Source of the DNA: Hymenobacter terrestris
Lineage (GTDB): Bacteria > Bacteroidota > Bacteroidia > Cytophagales > Hymenobacteraceae
Reading direction: 5' to 3'
Assembly: GCF_013377905.1 (NCBI RefSeq)
Contig: NZ_JABKAV010000027.1
Location: 1-44,623, forward strand
DNA: 44,623 bases
Shown one piece after another: positions 23,454-31,460 of this stretch (positions within the stretch are counted from its first letter, which is position 1; each line of letters starts with the position of its first letter). The notes below the pieces were generated by a model that worked only from the letters and a program-made list of their open reading frames with translations, did not search any database and had not been told where the DNA came from. The position numbers were made by a program, and so were the translations under genes.

Positions 23454-24716
23454 CTAGTGCATTCCTGGTTCAGACGTCGTGCTGAGCCCCAGTTTCTTCA
23501 CCAGCGGCCCAATAGTGAGGCCCTGCACGATGATGCTGAACACCACCACCACGTAGGTAGTGCCCACAATCAGGTCGCGCGGCATAGTATCGGGCAGCGA
23601 CAGGGCCAGAGCCACCGAAATACCGCCCCGCAGGCCGCCCCAGCTCAACACCTTCAGCGTGTTGAGGTCGAAATCGGTGCGCTTGCGCAGAAAGCTGAGC
23701 GGCAGGGACACCGAAATGACGCGGGCCAGCAGCGTGAGAAAAATGGCGGCTACGCCTACCAGCAGTACCGCACTGCTGATGTCAAGGATCAGCATTTCGA
23801 GGCCGATGAGCACGAATAGTACGGCATTGAGGATTTCGTCGAGCATCTCCCAGAACTTATCCAAGTACTCGCGCGTCAGGTCCGACATGCCCTTGGAGCG
23901 GCCCTTGTCGCCCACAATCAGCCCCGCCACCACAATGGCCAGCGGCCCCGAGGTGTGCCAGGCCGAAGCCAGGGCAGTACCCCCCATCACCAAGGCCAGC
24001 GTAATGAGTACTTCCACCTTGTAATTGTCGATGGTGCGCAGGGCCCAGTATCCGGCGTAGCCCAGCACAACGCCCAGGATAATGCCGCCCGCCGCCTCGC
24101 GCAGAAACAACTCGCCGATAAACGAGGCCGAAGCTTTATCGGTACCGTTCAGGGCAATCTGGAAGAGGCTGATGAACACCACCACCGCAATGCCGTCGTT
24201 GAAAAGCGACTCACCTACAATCTTGATTTCCAGGTTTTTACTGATGCGGGCCTGCTTGAGAATGCCCATCACAGCAATAGGGTCGGTGGGCGAAATAAGG
24301 GCCCCGAACAGCAGGCAGTAGATGTAATCTATCGTGAAGCCCATCAGCGGCAGCAGGTAGTACATGCCGGTAGCCACCAGCACCGTCGAAAATAGCGTAC
24401 CCACTACTGCCATGGTGCATACCGCCCCGCGCTCCGCCCCCAAGGTGCGCACATCGACGTGCAGGGCACCGGCAAACAGCAGAAAACTCAGCATCACATC
24501 CATGAGCACATCATGAAAGTCGATGCCGCGTACCAGCTCGCCGGCTGTAAGCACCCACTGCACCCCCAGTCGCCCCAGTCCGATGGCAATAAGCGAGGAA
24601 ATCAGGGCCAGAATCATGAGGCCAATAGTGGCGGGCAGGCGCAGAAAGCGGTGGTTAACGTAGCCAAAAGCGGCGGCTATCACTAGCAGCAGGGTCAGCG
24701 TATTATATAATTCCAT
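23454..24716 (-). CDS. CPA1-type Na+(K+)/H+ antiporter
   Basis: Polytopic cation/proton antiporter of 420 residues from the ATG at 24716 (MELYNTLTLLLVIAAAFGYV). Twelve or so hydrophobic helices are visible. Family motifs include FLLFAGALHVDV at about 78-89, ISPTDPIAVMGILK at about 141-154 and the ion-binding GESLFNDGIAVV at about 168-179, with the Asn-Asp pair typical of electroneutral CPA1/NhaP-type exchangers. A later helix holds LSWGGLRGGISVALALSLP. The C-terminus is short, with no TrkA-C regulatory domain. It exports Na+ or K+ in exchange for protons at the cytoplasmic membrane. Confidence 0.92.
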   Translation of the reverse strand: MELYNTLTLLLVIAAAFGYVNHRFLRLPATIGLMILALISSLIAIGLGRLGVQWVLTAGELVRGIDFHDVLMDVMLSFLLFAGALHVDVRTLGAERGAVCTMAVVGTLFSTVLVATGMYYLLPLMGFTIDYIYCLLFGALISPTDPIAVMGILKQARISKNLEIKIVGESLFNDGIAVVVFISLFQIALNGTDKASASFIGELFLREAAGGIILGVVLGYAGYWALRTIDNYKVEVLITLALVMGGTALASAWHTSGPLAIVVAGLIVGDKGRSKGMSDLTREYLDKFWEMLDEILNAVLFVLIGLEMLILDISSAVLLVGVAAIFLTLLARVISVSLPLSFLRKRTDFDLNTLKVLSWGGLRGGISVALALSLPDTMPRDLIVGTTYVVVVFSIIVQGLTIGPLVKKLGLSTTSEPGMH

Positions 24717-24776
24717 GCAGAGCAAAAAGGGAGAGAGGCAGTAAATGACGGGAATTCAGCGCGAAACTATCAGCTA

Positions 24777-25802
24777 CTATAGCCCGGCCAGCGCCGTTTC
24801 CACCCGAGTCAGCATGGCGTCGTCGATGTCGAGGTGGGTTACGAAGCGAATCAGCTGGGGACCGAACGAGGAGGCCCGGATGCCGTGCTGCTCCAGGTAT
24901 GCCAGAAACTGCTCGGCGGGCATCGTATCGGCGAGGCGGAAGATGACGAGGTTGGTTTCGACGGGCAATACCTCAGTGACGTAGGGGCGAGCGGCCAGCG
25001 CGTCGGCCAGCTGCCGGGCGCGGCGGTGGTCGTCGGCGAGGCGCGCTACGTTGTGTTCGAGGGCATATAAACCGGCGGCGGCCAGGTAGCCCGCCTGCCG
25101 CATGCCGCCGCCCATCACCTTGCGAATACGCTTACACTTCTCGATGTAGGCCGCCGAGCCTAGCAGCACCGAGCCCACCGGCGCGCCCAGGCCCTTGCTC
25201 AGGCACACCGAAATGGTGTCGAACAGGCGGCCGTATTCGCGGCTGTCCTGGCCGGTGGCCACTAAGGCATTGAACACCCGGGCCCCGTCGAGGTGCAGGG
25301 GTAGGCGGTGGCGCTGGGCTACCTCGGCCAGCGCCGCCAGCTCGGGCAGCGCATAGCAACTGCCACCGCCGCGGTTGTGGGTATTTTCAAGCGAAATCAG
25401 GCGGGTAATCGGGTAGTGCACGTTCTCGGGGCGGATGGCGGCCTCCACCTGCGCGGCTGTCAGCCGGCCCCGGTCGCCGGCCAGCAGGGCCACCGAGGCA
25501 CCCGAATGAAAGGCAATGCCGCCCACTTCCCACAAATAGATGTGCGACGTCTGCTCGCAGATAACCTCGCTCATCGGCTCGGTATGAGCCTTGATGGCTA
25601 TCTGGTTGGTCATGGTGCCCGAGGGGCAGAACAGGCCGGCTTCGAGGCCGAAGCGAGCGGCCGTTTCGGCCTCCAGGGCTCGCACGGTGGGGTCTTCGCC
25701 GTATACGTCGTCGCCGACGGGGGCCTGGAACATGGCCTCCAGCATGGCGGGCGTGGGGCGGGTAACGGTATCGGAGCGCAGGTCAACGGTGGGTTGGGTC
25801 AT
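24777..25802 (-). CDS. Low-specificity L-threonine aldolase
   Basis: PLP enzyme that cleaves L-threonine or L-allo-threonine to glycine and acetaldehyde. The 341-residue protein starts at the ATG at 25802 ([20 protein letters not shown]), the standard family N-terminus. The [12 protein letters not shown] block follows at about 29-40, then [20 protein letters not shown], the PLP lysine Lys203 in [14 protein letters not shown] and [12 protein letters not shown]. Length and motifs are complete. The frame continues 15 codons upstream without homology. It is divergent from the small basic-protein gene at 25904. Confidence 0.94.
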   Translation of the reverse strand: MTQPTVDLRSDTVTRPTPAMLEAMFQAPVGDDVYGEDPTVRALEAETAARFGLEAGLFCPSGTMTNQIAIKAHTEPMSEVICEQTSHIYLWEVGGIAFHSGASVALLAGDRGRLTAAQVEAAIRPENVHYPITRLISLENTHNRGGGSCYALPELAALAEVAQRHRLPLHLDGARVFNALVATGQDSREYGRLFDTISVCLSKGLGAPVGSVLLGSAAYIEKCKRIRKVMGGGMRQAGYLAAAGLYALEHNVARLADDHRRARQLADALAARPYVTEVLPVETNLVIFRLADTMPAEQFLAYLEQHGIRASSFGPQLIRFVTHLDIDDAMLTRVETALAGL

Positions 25803-25833
25803 GGAAGGTAGAAAAGGTAAAATCGTGGAAAGG

Positions 25834-25865
25834 TTTTCGGGTGTCAAATTTAGTCCTTACTTTTG
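25834..25865 (+). promoter_or_regulatory. Promoter of the small basic-protein gene
   Basis: TTTT at 25834-25837 and TACTTTTG at 25858-25865 are separated by 20 bases, the same spacing as the tRNA-Cys promoter in this window. The ATG is at 25904, giving a leader of about 30 bases. Confidence 0.55.
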
Positions 25866-25903
25866 CCCCTCAATTACCGAAAGACTTAACCGACCCGGAA
25901 AAA

Positions 25904-26074
25904 ATGAGCGTTACCCGTCTGAAGCGGAAGCACCGCAAGAACATTGCCCGCGCCAACAACAAGCAGCGCATCATCAAGCAACTCCTCCTGACCCCCGTTC
26001 TGAAGAACGTGGACCTCGACGAGCTGAAGTCGCGCTTCGGCAAGAGCGAAGCCAAAACAGAAGCCGCCGCCTAA
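25904..26074 (+). CDS. Small basic conserved protein, unknown function
   Basis: 56-residue, strongly basic protein [20 protein letters not shown]..., continuing [26 protein letters not shown] and ending in a short Ala/Glu/Lys-rich tail. It resembles a family of tiny Lys/Arg-rich proteins of Bacteroidota with a KxxVKNVDxExLK segment, which I recall only as uncharacterised. The charge suggests nucleic-acid or ribosome association (inference). The start at 25904 is preferred over 25841 because the promoter's -7 box (25858-25865) lies downstream of the longer start. A terminator is found 61 bases after the stop. Confidence 0.75.
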   Translation: MSVTRLKRKHRKNIARANNKQRIIKQLLLTPVLKNVDLDELKSRFGKSEAKTEAAA

Positions 26075-26134
26075 TACGCGCCGCCTCTGGCTGCCCGTAT
26101 CCTGGTGTCGGTGGGTTTGCTAGCCAGCCTTTAC

Positions 26135-26169
26135 AAAGTGCCTTTTCTATAGCAGAGGAGGCACTTTTT
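26135..26169 (+). terminator. Intrinsic terminator after the small basic-protein gene
   Basis: AAAGTGCC (26135-26142) pairs with GGCACTTT (26160-26167), ending in a run of five T. It separates this gene from a convergent phosphodiesterase gene. Confidence 0.75.
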
Positions 26170-26206
26170 GGGTTGTCAGAGTAGCGAGCAGTGGTACACG
26201 GGTCAT

Positions 26207-26713
26207 TCATTTGCCCACGCCGCGTGGCCCCAGCTCTACGGCCTGCAGCTGCTGCACCTTGCCGCCCGCTACTTCGAAAAGCAGTAGCGTACGCACCTTA
26301 TGAAACCCGTGGCGGCCGGCCGCGCCTGGGTTCAGATGCAGTAGCTGGCGGGTTTTATCGGGCATTACTTTGAGAATGTGCGAGTGGCCACTGATGAACA
26401 GGCCCGGCCGATGCTGATCTACCAGAGTGCGGCCGGCGGGGCTGTAGTGGCCGGGGTAGCCGCCAATGTGCGTCATGAGCACCCGCAGGCCCTCCAGCTC
26501 GAAGCTTTGTACTAGTGGCTGCGTCAGGCGTACGTCGCGCCCGTCGATGTTGCCGTACACGCCCCGTAGCGGTGCCAGTTGCTCCAGCTCTTCCACAACG
26601 GCCGCCGTACCGAAGTCGCCGGCATGCCAGATTTCGTCGCAGCCGCGCAGATGGTGCAAAATCCGGTCATCGAGGTAGCTGTGCGTATCCGAGAGCAGGC
26701 CTATTTTTTTCAT
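26207..26713 (-). CDS. YfcE/MJ0936-type metallophosphodiesterase
   Basis: 168-residue protein from the ATG at 26713 (MKKIGLLSDTHSYLDDRIL). The metal ligands are present: Asp9 and His11 in SDTH, Asp33 in HAGDFG, Asn55 in YGNID, His in MTHIGGY and the pair in GHSHI. A LNPGAAGRHGFH motif follows near the C-terminus. This is the small YfcE-like phosphodiesterase family, active on cyclic nucleotide or artificial diesters in vitro; the natural substrate is unknown. The frame is open to 26785 upstream but family members begin at MKKIGLLSDTH. Confidence 0.9.
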   Translation of the reverse strand: MKKIGLLSDTHSYLDDRILHHLRGCDEIWHAGDFGTAAVVEELEQLAPLRGVYGNIDGRDVRLTQPLVQSFELEGLRVLMTHIGGYPGHYSPAGRTLVDQHRPGLFISGHSHILKVMPDKTRQLLHLNPGAAGRHGFHKVRTLLLFEVAGGKVQQLQAVELGPRGVGK

Positions 26714-26974
26714 GCAGCGAAGAAAAGGCGAAAAGCCGGGATAGTAAAACGGGATATTTGCCGGACAATAGGGCGGGCTACGCACCTGGCACCGTTCGGC
26801 ACCTGAATCATCAGCTCCCTAATCCTTTCCTTCTTCAGTTTCCGGTCTTCCCAACCCAACCGGCTACTTCGCGTATCTTGCCCGGCCCGGGGGCCTTTTC
26901 GTTTCCGGAGAAATATGCTGTGCTTTGCAGCCAGACGCTTTCGTTTTCACACGCCTCCTGCTCACCCCGCCGAG

Positions 26975-27676
26975 ATGAACGTTTTCATCAACGACATTCC
27001 GCTGATAATTAAAAAAAACAGCGAAAAGATTTACAAGCATAAGTACGACCTGATTCTGAATCCAGAAGACGAATTCTCGTCGAAGGACCTGATTGGCGAC
27101 GTACTGGTGCGCGACGTGACCGATGGGTTCGTTGACCGGCTGCTGCGGCTGATGGAGGTAAAGAAGCTGAAGAAGCTGACCTCGCTCACGCTGCTGGCCC
27201 GCAAGAAAAAGCGCCTCATTCTGCACCTTAAAGACCAGTTCCGCATCGTGAAAGCGGCCGGTGGGCTGGTGGAGAAGGATGGAATGGTGCTCATGATTTT
27301 CCGCCTCGGTAAGTGGGACCTGCCCAAGGGCAAGCTCAAACGAGATGAGGATCCGGCCCTGGGGGCGGTGCGCGAAGTGGAGGAGGAGTGCAATGTGAAA
27401 ATCGAGCTGGGCGAAAAGCTGCCCAGCACCTGGCACTCCTACGCCTACAACGGCAACAAAATTCTCAAAAAAACGAACTGGTATACAATGCCCTGCCTCG
27501 ATGATACGCTCATGAAGCCCCAGGCAGAGGAGTACATTGAGGAAGTGCGCTGGATGACGCCCCAGGAAGCCCTGGCCGTGCTCGACGACTCGTACGCCAG
27601 CATTGCATTGGTCGTGCGGCACTACCTGAGCAAAATGGCTGGCCAGGAGTCGCCTAGCCCCGAAAAAACAGCTTAA
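26975..27676 (+). CDS. NUDIX hydrolase with N-terminal extension
   Basis: 233-residue protein from the ATG at 26975 (MNVFINDIPLIIKKNSEKIY). The first 90 residues form a separate N-terminal region (including DEFSSKDLIGDVLVRDV and FVDRLLRLMEVKKLKKLTSLTLL). The NUDIX fold begins at KAAGGLVEKDG; the NUDIX box spans about 119-141 and fits Gx5Ex7REUxEExGU except that Asn replaces the Gly near the end (EEECNV). The enzyme would hydrolyse a nucleoside diphosphate derivative of unknown identity. A lipoprotein gene follows 23 bases later. The longer frame from 26915 was rejected because its extra residues are not family-like. Confidence 0.85.
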   Translation: MNVFINDIPLIIKKNSEKIYKHKYDLILNPEDEFSSKDLIGDVLVRDVTDGFVDRLLRLMEVKKLKKLTSLTLLARKKKRLILHLKDQFRIVKAAGGLVEKDGMVLMIFRLGKWDLPKGKLKRDEDPALGAVREVEEECNVKIELGEKLPSTWHSYAYNGNKILKKTNWYTMPCLDDTLMKPQAEEYIEEVRWMTPQEALAVLDDSYASIALVVRHYLSKMAGQESPSPEKTA

Positions 27677-27699
27677 TCACAGCCTTAAATCTGTTTCCT

Positions 27700-28182
27700 A
27701 TGCGTCCGAACTTATACTTTGCCCTGGTTCTACTGGCGGCCCTCACTACTGCCTGCAGCGGCTCGCAAATAGCGGGCGAAAAAAGTGCGCCCGCCATCGG
27801 TAGCCCCGAAACCGGCCGTAGTGCCTCCGTCGATGTACCGGCGCTGATGGGCCGCAACATCGACCAGCTACGCCGCACATTGGGTGCGCCCAAGGAAACC
27901 CGCGAGCAGGAAATTGGCCTCGAGCCCACGGCTGCCCAGATGAAAGCTACCCGGGGCCAGGACTGGATCAATACGTTTGAACGCAACGGCACCACTCTGG
28001 TCGTGACCTTCGATGCCAGCAACCGCAAAGTGCGCGACATTGTACTGCTCGGCAGCGACGAGGATCTACTTATGCGCGAAGCCAACCTGAGCCTTACTTC
28101 GTCCGACTACCTCGTGTTGCCCGTTATGAGCCCGACTAATAACGCCGAACTCATTGGTATGCGCGTAGTTGCCCGGCGCTAA
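27700..28182 (+). CDS. Predicted lipoprotein with small OmlA-like segment
   Basis: 160-residue protein with signal peptide MRPNLYFALVLLAALTTACS and the lipobox Cys at 19. After a Ser/Ala-rich linker, the segment VPALMGRNIDQLRRTLGAPKE resembles the Lx-G-x-x-xxLxxxLGxP turn of SmpA/OmlA-like domains. Strands then follow: GQDWINTFERNGTTLVVTFDASNRKVRDIVL and NAELIGMRVVARR. No specific family is recognised with confidence. It lies 23 bases after the NUDIX gene and is closed by a terminator shared with the convergent coaD. Confidence 0.7.
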   Translation: MRPNLYFALVLLAALTTACSGSQIAGEKSAPAIGSPETGRSASVDVPALMGRNIDQLRRTLGAPKETREQEIGLEPTAAQMKATRGQDWINTFERNGTTLVVTFDASNRKVRDIVLLGSDEDLLMREANLSLTSSDYLVLPVMSPTNNAELIGMRVVARR

Positions 28183-28203
28183 CGGGTAGCCCGAACACTG
28201 ATA

Positions 28204-28265
28204 GCCAGCAGAAAAGCCGCTGTGTTTCTCCTTTCTGAGGGGAATACAGCGGCTTTTCTGTTGGC
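28204..28265. terminator. Bidirectional intrinsic terminator between the lipoprotein gene and coaD
   Basis: Twenty-base arms, GCCAGCAGAAAAGCCGCTGT (28204-28223) and 28246-28265, pair with a single mismatch. The A-run in one arm and T-run in the other suit termination on both strands. The convergent gene ends flank it. Confidence 0.82.
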
Positions 28266-28277
28266 TATTGGGTTGGC

Positions 28278-28742
28278 TCAGGCCTTGGGCTTAGGCAGGG
28301 CAAAGGGCACAAAATCGTCGACATTGCCACCGAAACGGTGTATTTCGCGGATGATGGTACTGCTGATGGCGGCCAAGGTAGGCGAGGTGATGAGGAATAC
28401 TGTTTCGAGGGCCGGGTTGAGGTGGCGGTTGGCCTGGGCAATGGTGTTTTCGTACTCGAAGTCGGTGGTGTTGCGCAGGCCACGCAGTAAAAACCGGGCG
28501 TCTACCTCGCGGGCGAAGTCGGCCGTCAGGCCCTGGTACTCCCGCACCGACACCCGTGGCTCGTCGCGAAAAACTTCCTCAATCATCCCAATCATCTGCT
28601 CCACGGGCAGGTAGCGCTGCTTGCTGCTATTGTTGCCGATGGCAATAATAACCTCATCGAACAGCACCGTGCCCCGCTGCACCACATCGAGGTGGCCGTT
28701 GGTAAACGGGTCGAAGGAGCCGGGAAACAGGGCGATGCGCAT
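28278..28742 (-). CDS. coaD: Phosphopantetheine adenylyltransferase CoaD
   Basis: Fourth step of coenzyme A synthesis: converts 4'-phosphopantetheine and ATP to dephospho-CoA. The 154-residue protein begins MRIALFPGSFDPFTNGHLDV, with the nucleotidyltransferase motif TxGH at 14-17. KQRYLPVEQMIGMI, YQGLTADFAREVDARFLLRGLRNTTDFEYENTIAQANRHL and ISSTIIREI follow in the family order. Length and start are typical. The DUF3822 gene lies 90 bases upstream on the same strand, a neighbourhood conserved in Bacteroidota. The rsmD gene, often next to this pair, is not seen here. Confidence 0.96.
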   Translation of the reverse strand: MRIALFPGSFDPFTNGHLDVVQRGTVLFDEVIIAIGNNSSKQRYLPVEQMIGMIEEVFRDEPRVSVREYQGLTADFAREVDARFLLRGLRNTTDFEYENTIAQANRHLNPALETVFLITSPTLAAISSTIIREIHRFGGNVDDFVPFALPKPKA

Positions 28743-28832
28743 GGGGTGAGGAGTTGGTGTTCAGGAAGGAAGAAGGAGCCGCCGGTACAGACAGCGCGTT
28801 AAACGCAGCATTTTTGCCGCTCGCTAGTTCAG

Positions 28833-29717
28833 CTACTCGCAGAGATGCAGGGCAAATAGCTCGAAGTAGCGGTACTCGAACAAGTCGTTGAGGCGGTAGC
28901 TGTAGGCCAGATCGAAAGGGCGGTTGCCAAAGCGCAGGTAGCGGATGTACTTGCGCAGAATGGTGAAAAGCTCCGAATCGTGCATCAGGTCACCCCAAAT
29001 AACCACCGGGTCCTGGTCGGGGTCGAGCTGCAACTCCTGCATCACCAGGATAACGTAGTAAATCAGGTCTTCGGGCGTGCTGAAGGGGTACACGTTGCAG
29101 AGCCGCGGCTGCTTGCCCTGCATCACGAGTACCGTAAGCTGGCCGGGGCCAATGCTGAGGTAGATGCGGCTGTCCCCACTGGCCTCGCTCTGCTGCACCA
29201 CTCCCTGCAGCAGGGCGCTGGTGCGGTGCACAAGTCGGCCGGCGGGGTAAGCCCGCCCGAACCAGTCGGTCAGCTTCCGGTCGGCCGCAAACACGCTCAC
29301 GATATCCAGCCCGCTATGCGCATAGGCGTGCACCGACTCGTGTTCGGGGCTGAGGGCATGATGCAGGCCCAGGTAAGTGGCTTCGTCGCCGGGGCGGAAA
29401 AGGGCGGCGGGCAGCAGCGTAAAGGCCCGATTATGCACGGCCAGCCGTACGCGGTGCCAGCCGCTACGCCCCAGTAGGTCGTGCTCGGCGGCCAGCGCCT
29501 CCAGCTGCTGCGCGTAGCTGAGGCCGGCCTCGGGGGCAGCGTACTCTTCCAGCACCAGAAATTTGTTGCGCCGCGCATCGGCCACGCCCAGGCGCAGACC
29601 GGCCGGCCCGACCGTAATGTAGAGGTTGTAGCTGGCCAGCTGCTCGGGGTCCAGCGTTTCGTCGCGCAGGCGGTGTAGGGCCGCCGGGGCCAGAGAAGCG
29701 GGAGCAGAAGTTGACAT
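28833..29717 (-). CDS. DUF3822 family protein
   Basis: 294-residue soluble protein from the ATG at 29717 (MSTSAPASLAPAALHRLRDE). It has the layout of DUF3822: an N-terminal actin-like half with YNLYITVGPAGLRLGVADARRNKFLVLEEY, then LAVHNRAFTLLPAALF, HALSPEHESVHAY, and a second half with RIYLSIGPGQLTVLVMQGKQPRLCNVYPFSTPEDLIYYVILVMQEL and a C-terminal FRPFDLAYSY-type block. The fold is probably ASKHA-like, but no function is established. It lies directly upstream of coaD, its usual neighbour. The longer frame to 29765 was not used because it lacks family residues. Confidence 0.87.
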   Translation of the reverse strand: MSTSAPASLAPAALHRLRDETLDPEQLASYNLYITVGPAGLRLGVADARRNKFLVLEEYAAPEAGLSYAQQLEALAAEHDLLGRSGWHRVRLAVHNRAFTLLPAALFRPGDEATYLGLHHALSPEHESVHAYAHSGLDIVSVFAADRKLTDWFGRAYPAGRLVHRTSALLQGVVQQSEASGDSRIYLSIGPGQLTVLVMQGKQPRLCNVYPFSTPEDLIYYVILVMQELQLDPDQDPVVIWGDLMHDSELFTILRKYIRYLRFGNRPFDLAYSYRLNDLFEYRYFELFALHLCE

Positions 29718-29806
29718 GGGCAGCAGGAGGGGAGAGGGTAAAATAAAAAGGGCCGACACGCCCACCAGGTAGCATTCCGGCCCTTAAAGGTACAAAGGGC
29801 GGGGTT

Positions 29807-30313
29807 TTACTGAAACCGGATTTGCGGAATGAACACGTCGTCGGAACTGATGAGGTCGCGCAACACCGGATGCACCTGCCGGGGCAGTAACTGGCCTAGC
29901 TGCCGTGGGCTCACGAACTCCAACTGCGTGAGTAGCTGCTCGTCGGGGCCGTGCTCGGGGTCGCGGCCAAGGCGGGGCACGGCCGCGGCATCAAGCGGCA
30001 GCACCTCAAAAAATAGCTCCAGCGCCTGCAGGGTCGGATCCTGATACTCGTGTAGGTGCAGGAACCGCCCTACTGCCACGCGCAGGCCAGTTTCCTCCTC
30101 AAATTCGCGCTGCAGGCATTGCCGCAGGGTTTCGCCAAACTGCCAGCCGCCGCCCGGCGGCGACCAGAAAGGCAGCCCGTCGGAGAGCAGGCCGCGGTGG
30201 GCCGTGAGCAGCAAGGCACCCTCGCGCACGAGCAGGCCGCATACCCGCACCCGGGCCCGGCCGGCGTAGGCCTCCAGCAGTTCGGTGGGCGGGGTAGTAG
30301 AAAGAGCATCCAT
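29807..30313 (-). CDS. NUDIX hydrolase
   Basis: 168-residue NUDIX enzyme beginning MDALSTTPPTELLEAYAGRA. The NUDIX box is complete at about 55-77 (GGWQFGETLRQCLQREFEEE followed by TGL), with the metal-binding REFEEE. The preceding strand RVRVCGLLVREGALLLTAHRG and PFWSPPGGGWQFGE are typical of ADP-ribose or nucleotide pyrophosphatase-like members. Its substrate is unknown. A TAGCTTTG box lies on the minus strand at 30321-30328, seven bases before the ATG, implying a very short leader. It is divergent from the hotdog thioesterase at 30427. Confidence 0.9.
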   Translation of the reverse strand: MDALSTTPPTELLEAYAGRARVRVCGLLVREGALLLTAHRGLLSDGLPFWSPPGGGWQFGETLRQCLQREFEEETGLRVAVGRFLHLHEYQDPTLQALELFFEVLPLDAAAVPRLGRDPEHGPDEQLLTQLEFVSPRQLGQLLPRQVHPVLRDLISSDDVFIPQIRFQ

Positions 30314-30320
30314 GAGCGGG

Positions 30321-30328
30321 CAAAGCTA
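30321..30328 (-). promoter_or_regulatory. Putative -7 box (TAGCTTTG) of the NUDIX gene
   Basis: Exact TAnnTTTG match on the minus strand, ending seven bases upstream of the ATG at 30313. No clear -33 element. Confidence 0.35.
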
Positions 30329-30426
30329 CGGTATGCAGCCGTAACGCATGTGGCAGCCTGATATTTCGTTGGCCCGCGGAGCGAACTGATGCGTCGCAAA
30401 CGCGCCGAAAGCCCCAACTTTGCCCC

Positions 30427-30861
30427 ATGACACTCTCCGACTCTCCCGAACCGCTCGAAGCCCTGCAAGCCCGCATCCGTCGCAAGCTGGTCCGCCAGCA
30501 CTTCATGCACCACATCGGCGCCGACCTCACCCTGATAGCGCCCGGCCGCATTGAAGCTGAGCTGGTGCTCGAAAAGCAGCACCAGCAGCACACCGGTTTC
30601 GCCCACGGCGGCCTGGTAGCCACTATGGCCGACCTGGTGGCCGGTTTCGCGGCCGTTACACTGGTGCCCGAAGGCACGGGCGTCGTTACGGTGGAGCTCA
30701 AAACCAGCTACCTGCACCCCGGGGTGGGCCAGCGCCTGCGGGCCGTGGGCTGGGTGCTCAAAGCCGGCCGCCGTCTGCACTTCTGCGAGTCTGAGGTGTG
30801 GTGCGACGACAAGCTGATTGCCAAAGCCACAGCGACAATGGCCGTTATCGAGCCGAATTAA
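30427..30861 (+). CDS. PaaI-type hotdog thioesterase
   Basis: 144-residue predicted acyl-CoA thioesterase. The hotdog core carries QHTGFAHGGLVATMADLVAGFAA, with the HGG at 60-62 and the catalytic acid position at Asp69. TGVVTVELKTSYLHPGVGQRLRAVGWVLKAGRRLHFCESEVWCDDKLIAKATATMAV follows, as in PaaI/YdiI-like proteins. Start and length are typical. The next gene, of unknown function, starts only 3 bases after its stop and is probably read from the same message. Confidence 0.88.
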   Translation: MTLSDSPEPLEALQARIRRKLVRQHFMHHIGADLTLIAPGRIEAELVLEKQHQQHTGFAHGGLVATMADLVAGFAAVTLVPEGTGVVTVELKTSYLHPGVGQRLRAVGWVLKAGRRLHFCESEVWCDDKLIAKATATMAVIEPN

Positions 30862-30864
30862 TAC

Positions 30865-31428
30865 ATGGAGGACAAAGCAAGTTATTTCGTGAGTTGGTTG
30901 CGCTGGCAGCAGCAGGATAGTTACGCGCTGTGGATTAATAAGCCCGAAAGTGAGCTGTATTGGGCGGATGCTCAGGACAATATTCCTTTGTTTGCAACCA
31001 GTGAGGAAGTCTGCTTATTGGCTGATGAGCTCGGCGTTCAGATATATATACAGGCAGAAAATCCTCATATGATTGATGTGGACTGCGTGTGGCAATGGCT
31101 GCAGCAGCCGCAGAAGCGTCCGCCCAAAGAGTGTTTGGCTATCTGGAGTACGTTCAGCGACGTAGGCTCGGGAGTAGGTGTGCCATTTGATGGCGACCGG
31201 AAAAGCCCGGTGCGCAACCGGGTCTTCGACAAGCTGTATTTCAACGACGGTATTTTTCAGATAAATCAGGATGGGAAAATGGACTTTCATGGTCCTCATA
31301 CTAAACCTTGGATACCAGGCTGGCGGCGGGAGGAGCGTAAAAGGCTGAAACGCGACCTTCAGCAAGGATTTCGGCTGTGGCAGAGGTACACCTACCGCAC
31401 AACACTAGACGCCGTGCCGCTACCGTAG
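30865..31428 (+). CDS. Hypothetical protein, unknown
   Basis: 187-residue protein beginning MEDKASYFVSWLRWQQQDSY. It is rich in Trp (about ten) and acidic residues in the first half (WINKPESELYWADAQDNIPLF) and basic near the end (GWRREERKRLKRDLQQGFRLW). There is no signal peptide or membrane segment. I do not recognise the family. Size, soluble acidic character and isolated position recall immunity-type proteins of bacterial toxins, but no toxin gene is adjacent, so this is only an impression. Its codons are more AT-rich than those of its neighbours. It is 3 bases from the thioesterase stop and overlaps nothing. Confidence 0.6.
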   Translation: MEDKASYFVSWLRWQQQDSYALWINKPESELYWADAQDNIPLFATSEEVCLLADELGVQIYIQAENPHMIDVDCVWQWLQQPQKRPPKECLAIWSTFSDVGSGVGVPFDGDRKSPVRNRVFDKLYFNDGIFQINQDGKMDFHGPHTKPWIPGWRREERKRLKRDLQQGFRLWQRYTYRTTLDAVPLP

Positions 31429-31446
31429 ACCCGCACGGCGATACTG

Positions 31447-31454
31447 TATCTTTG
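31447..31454 (+). promoter_or_regulatory. Putative -7 box (TATCTTTG) of the helicase gene
   Basis: Exact TAnnTTTG match that ends six bases before the helicase ATG at 31461, so a message from here would be leaderless or nearly so. No -33 match at 20 bases. Confidence 0.35.
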
Positions 31455-31460
31455 TATGGT

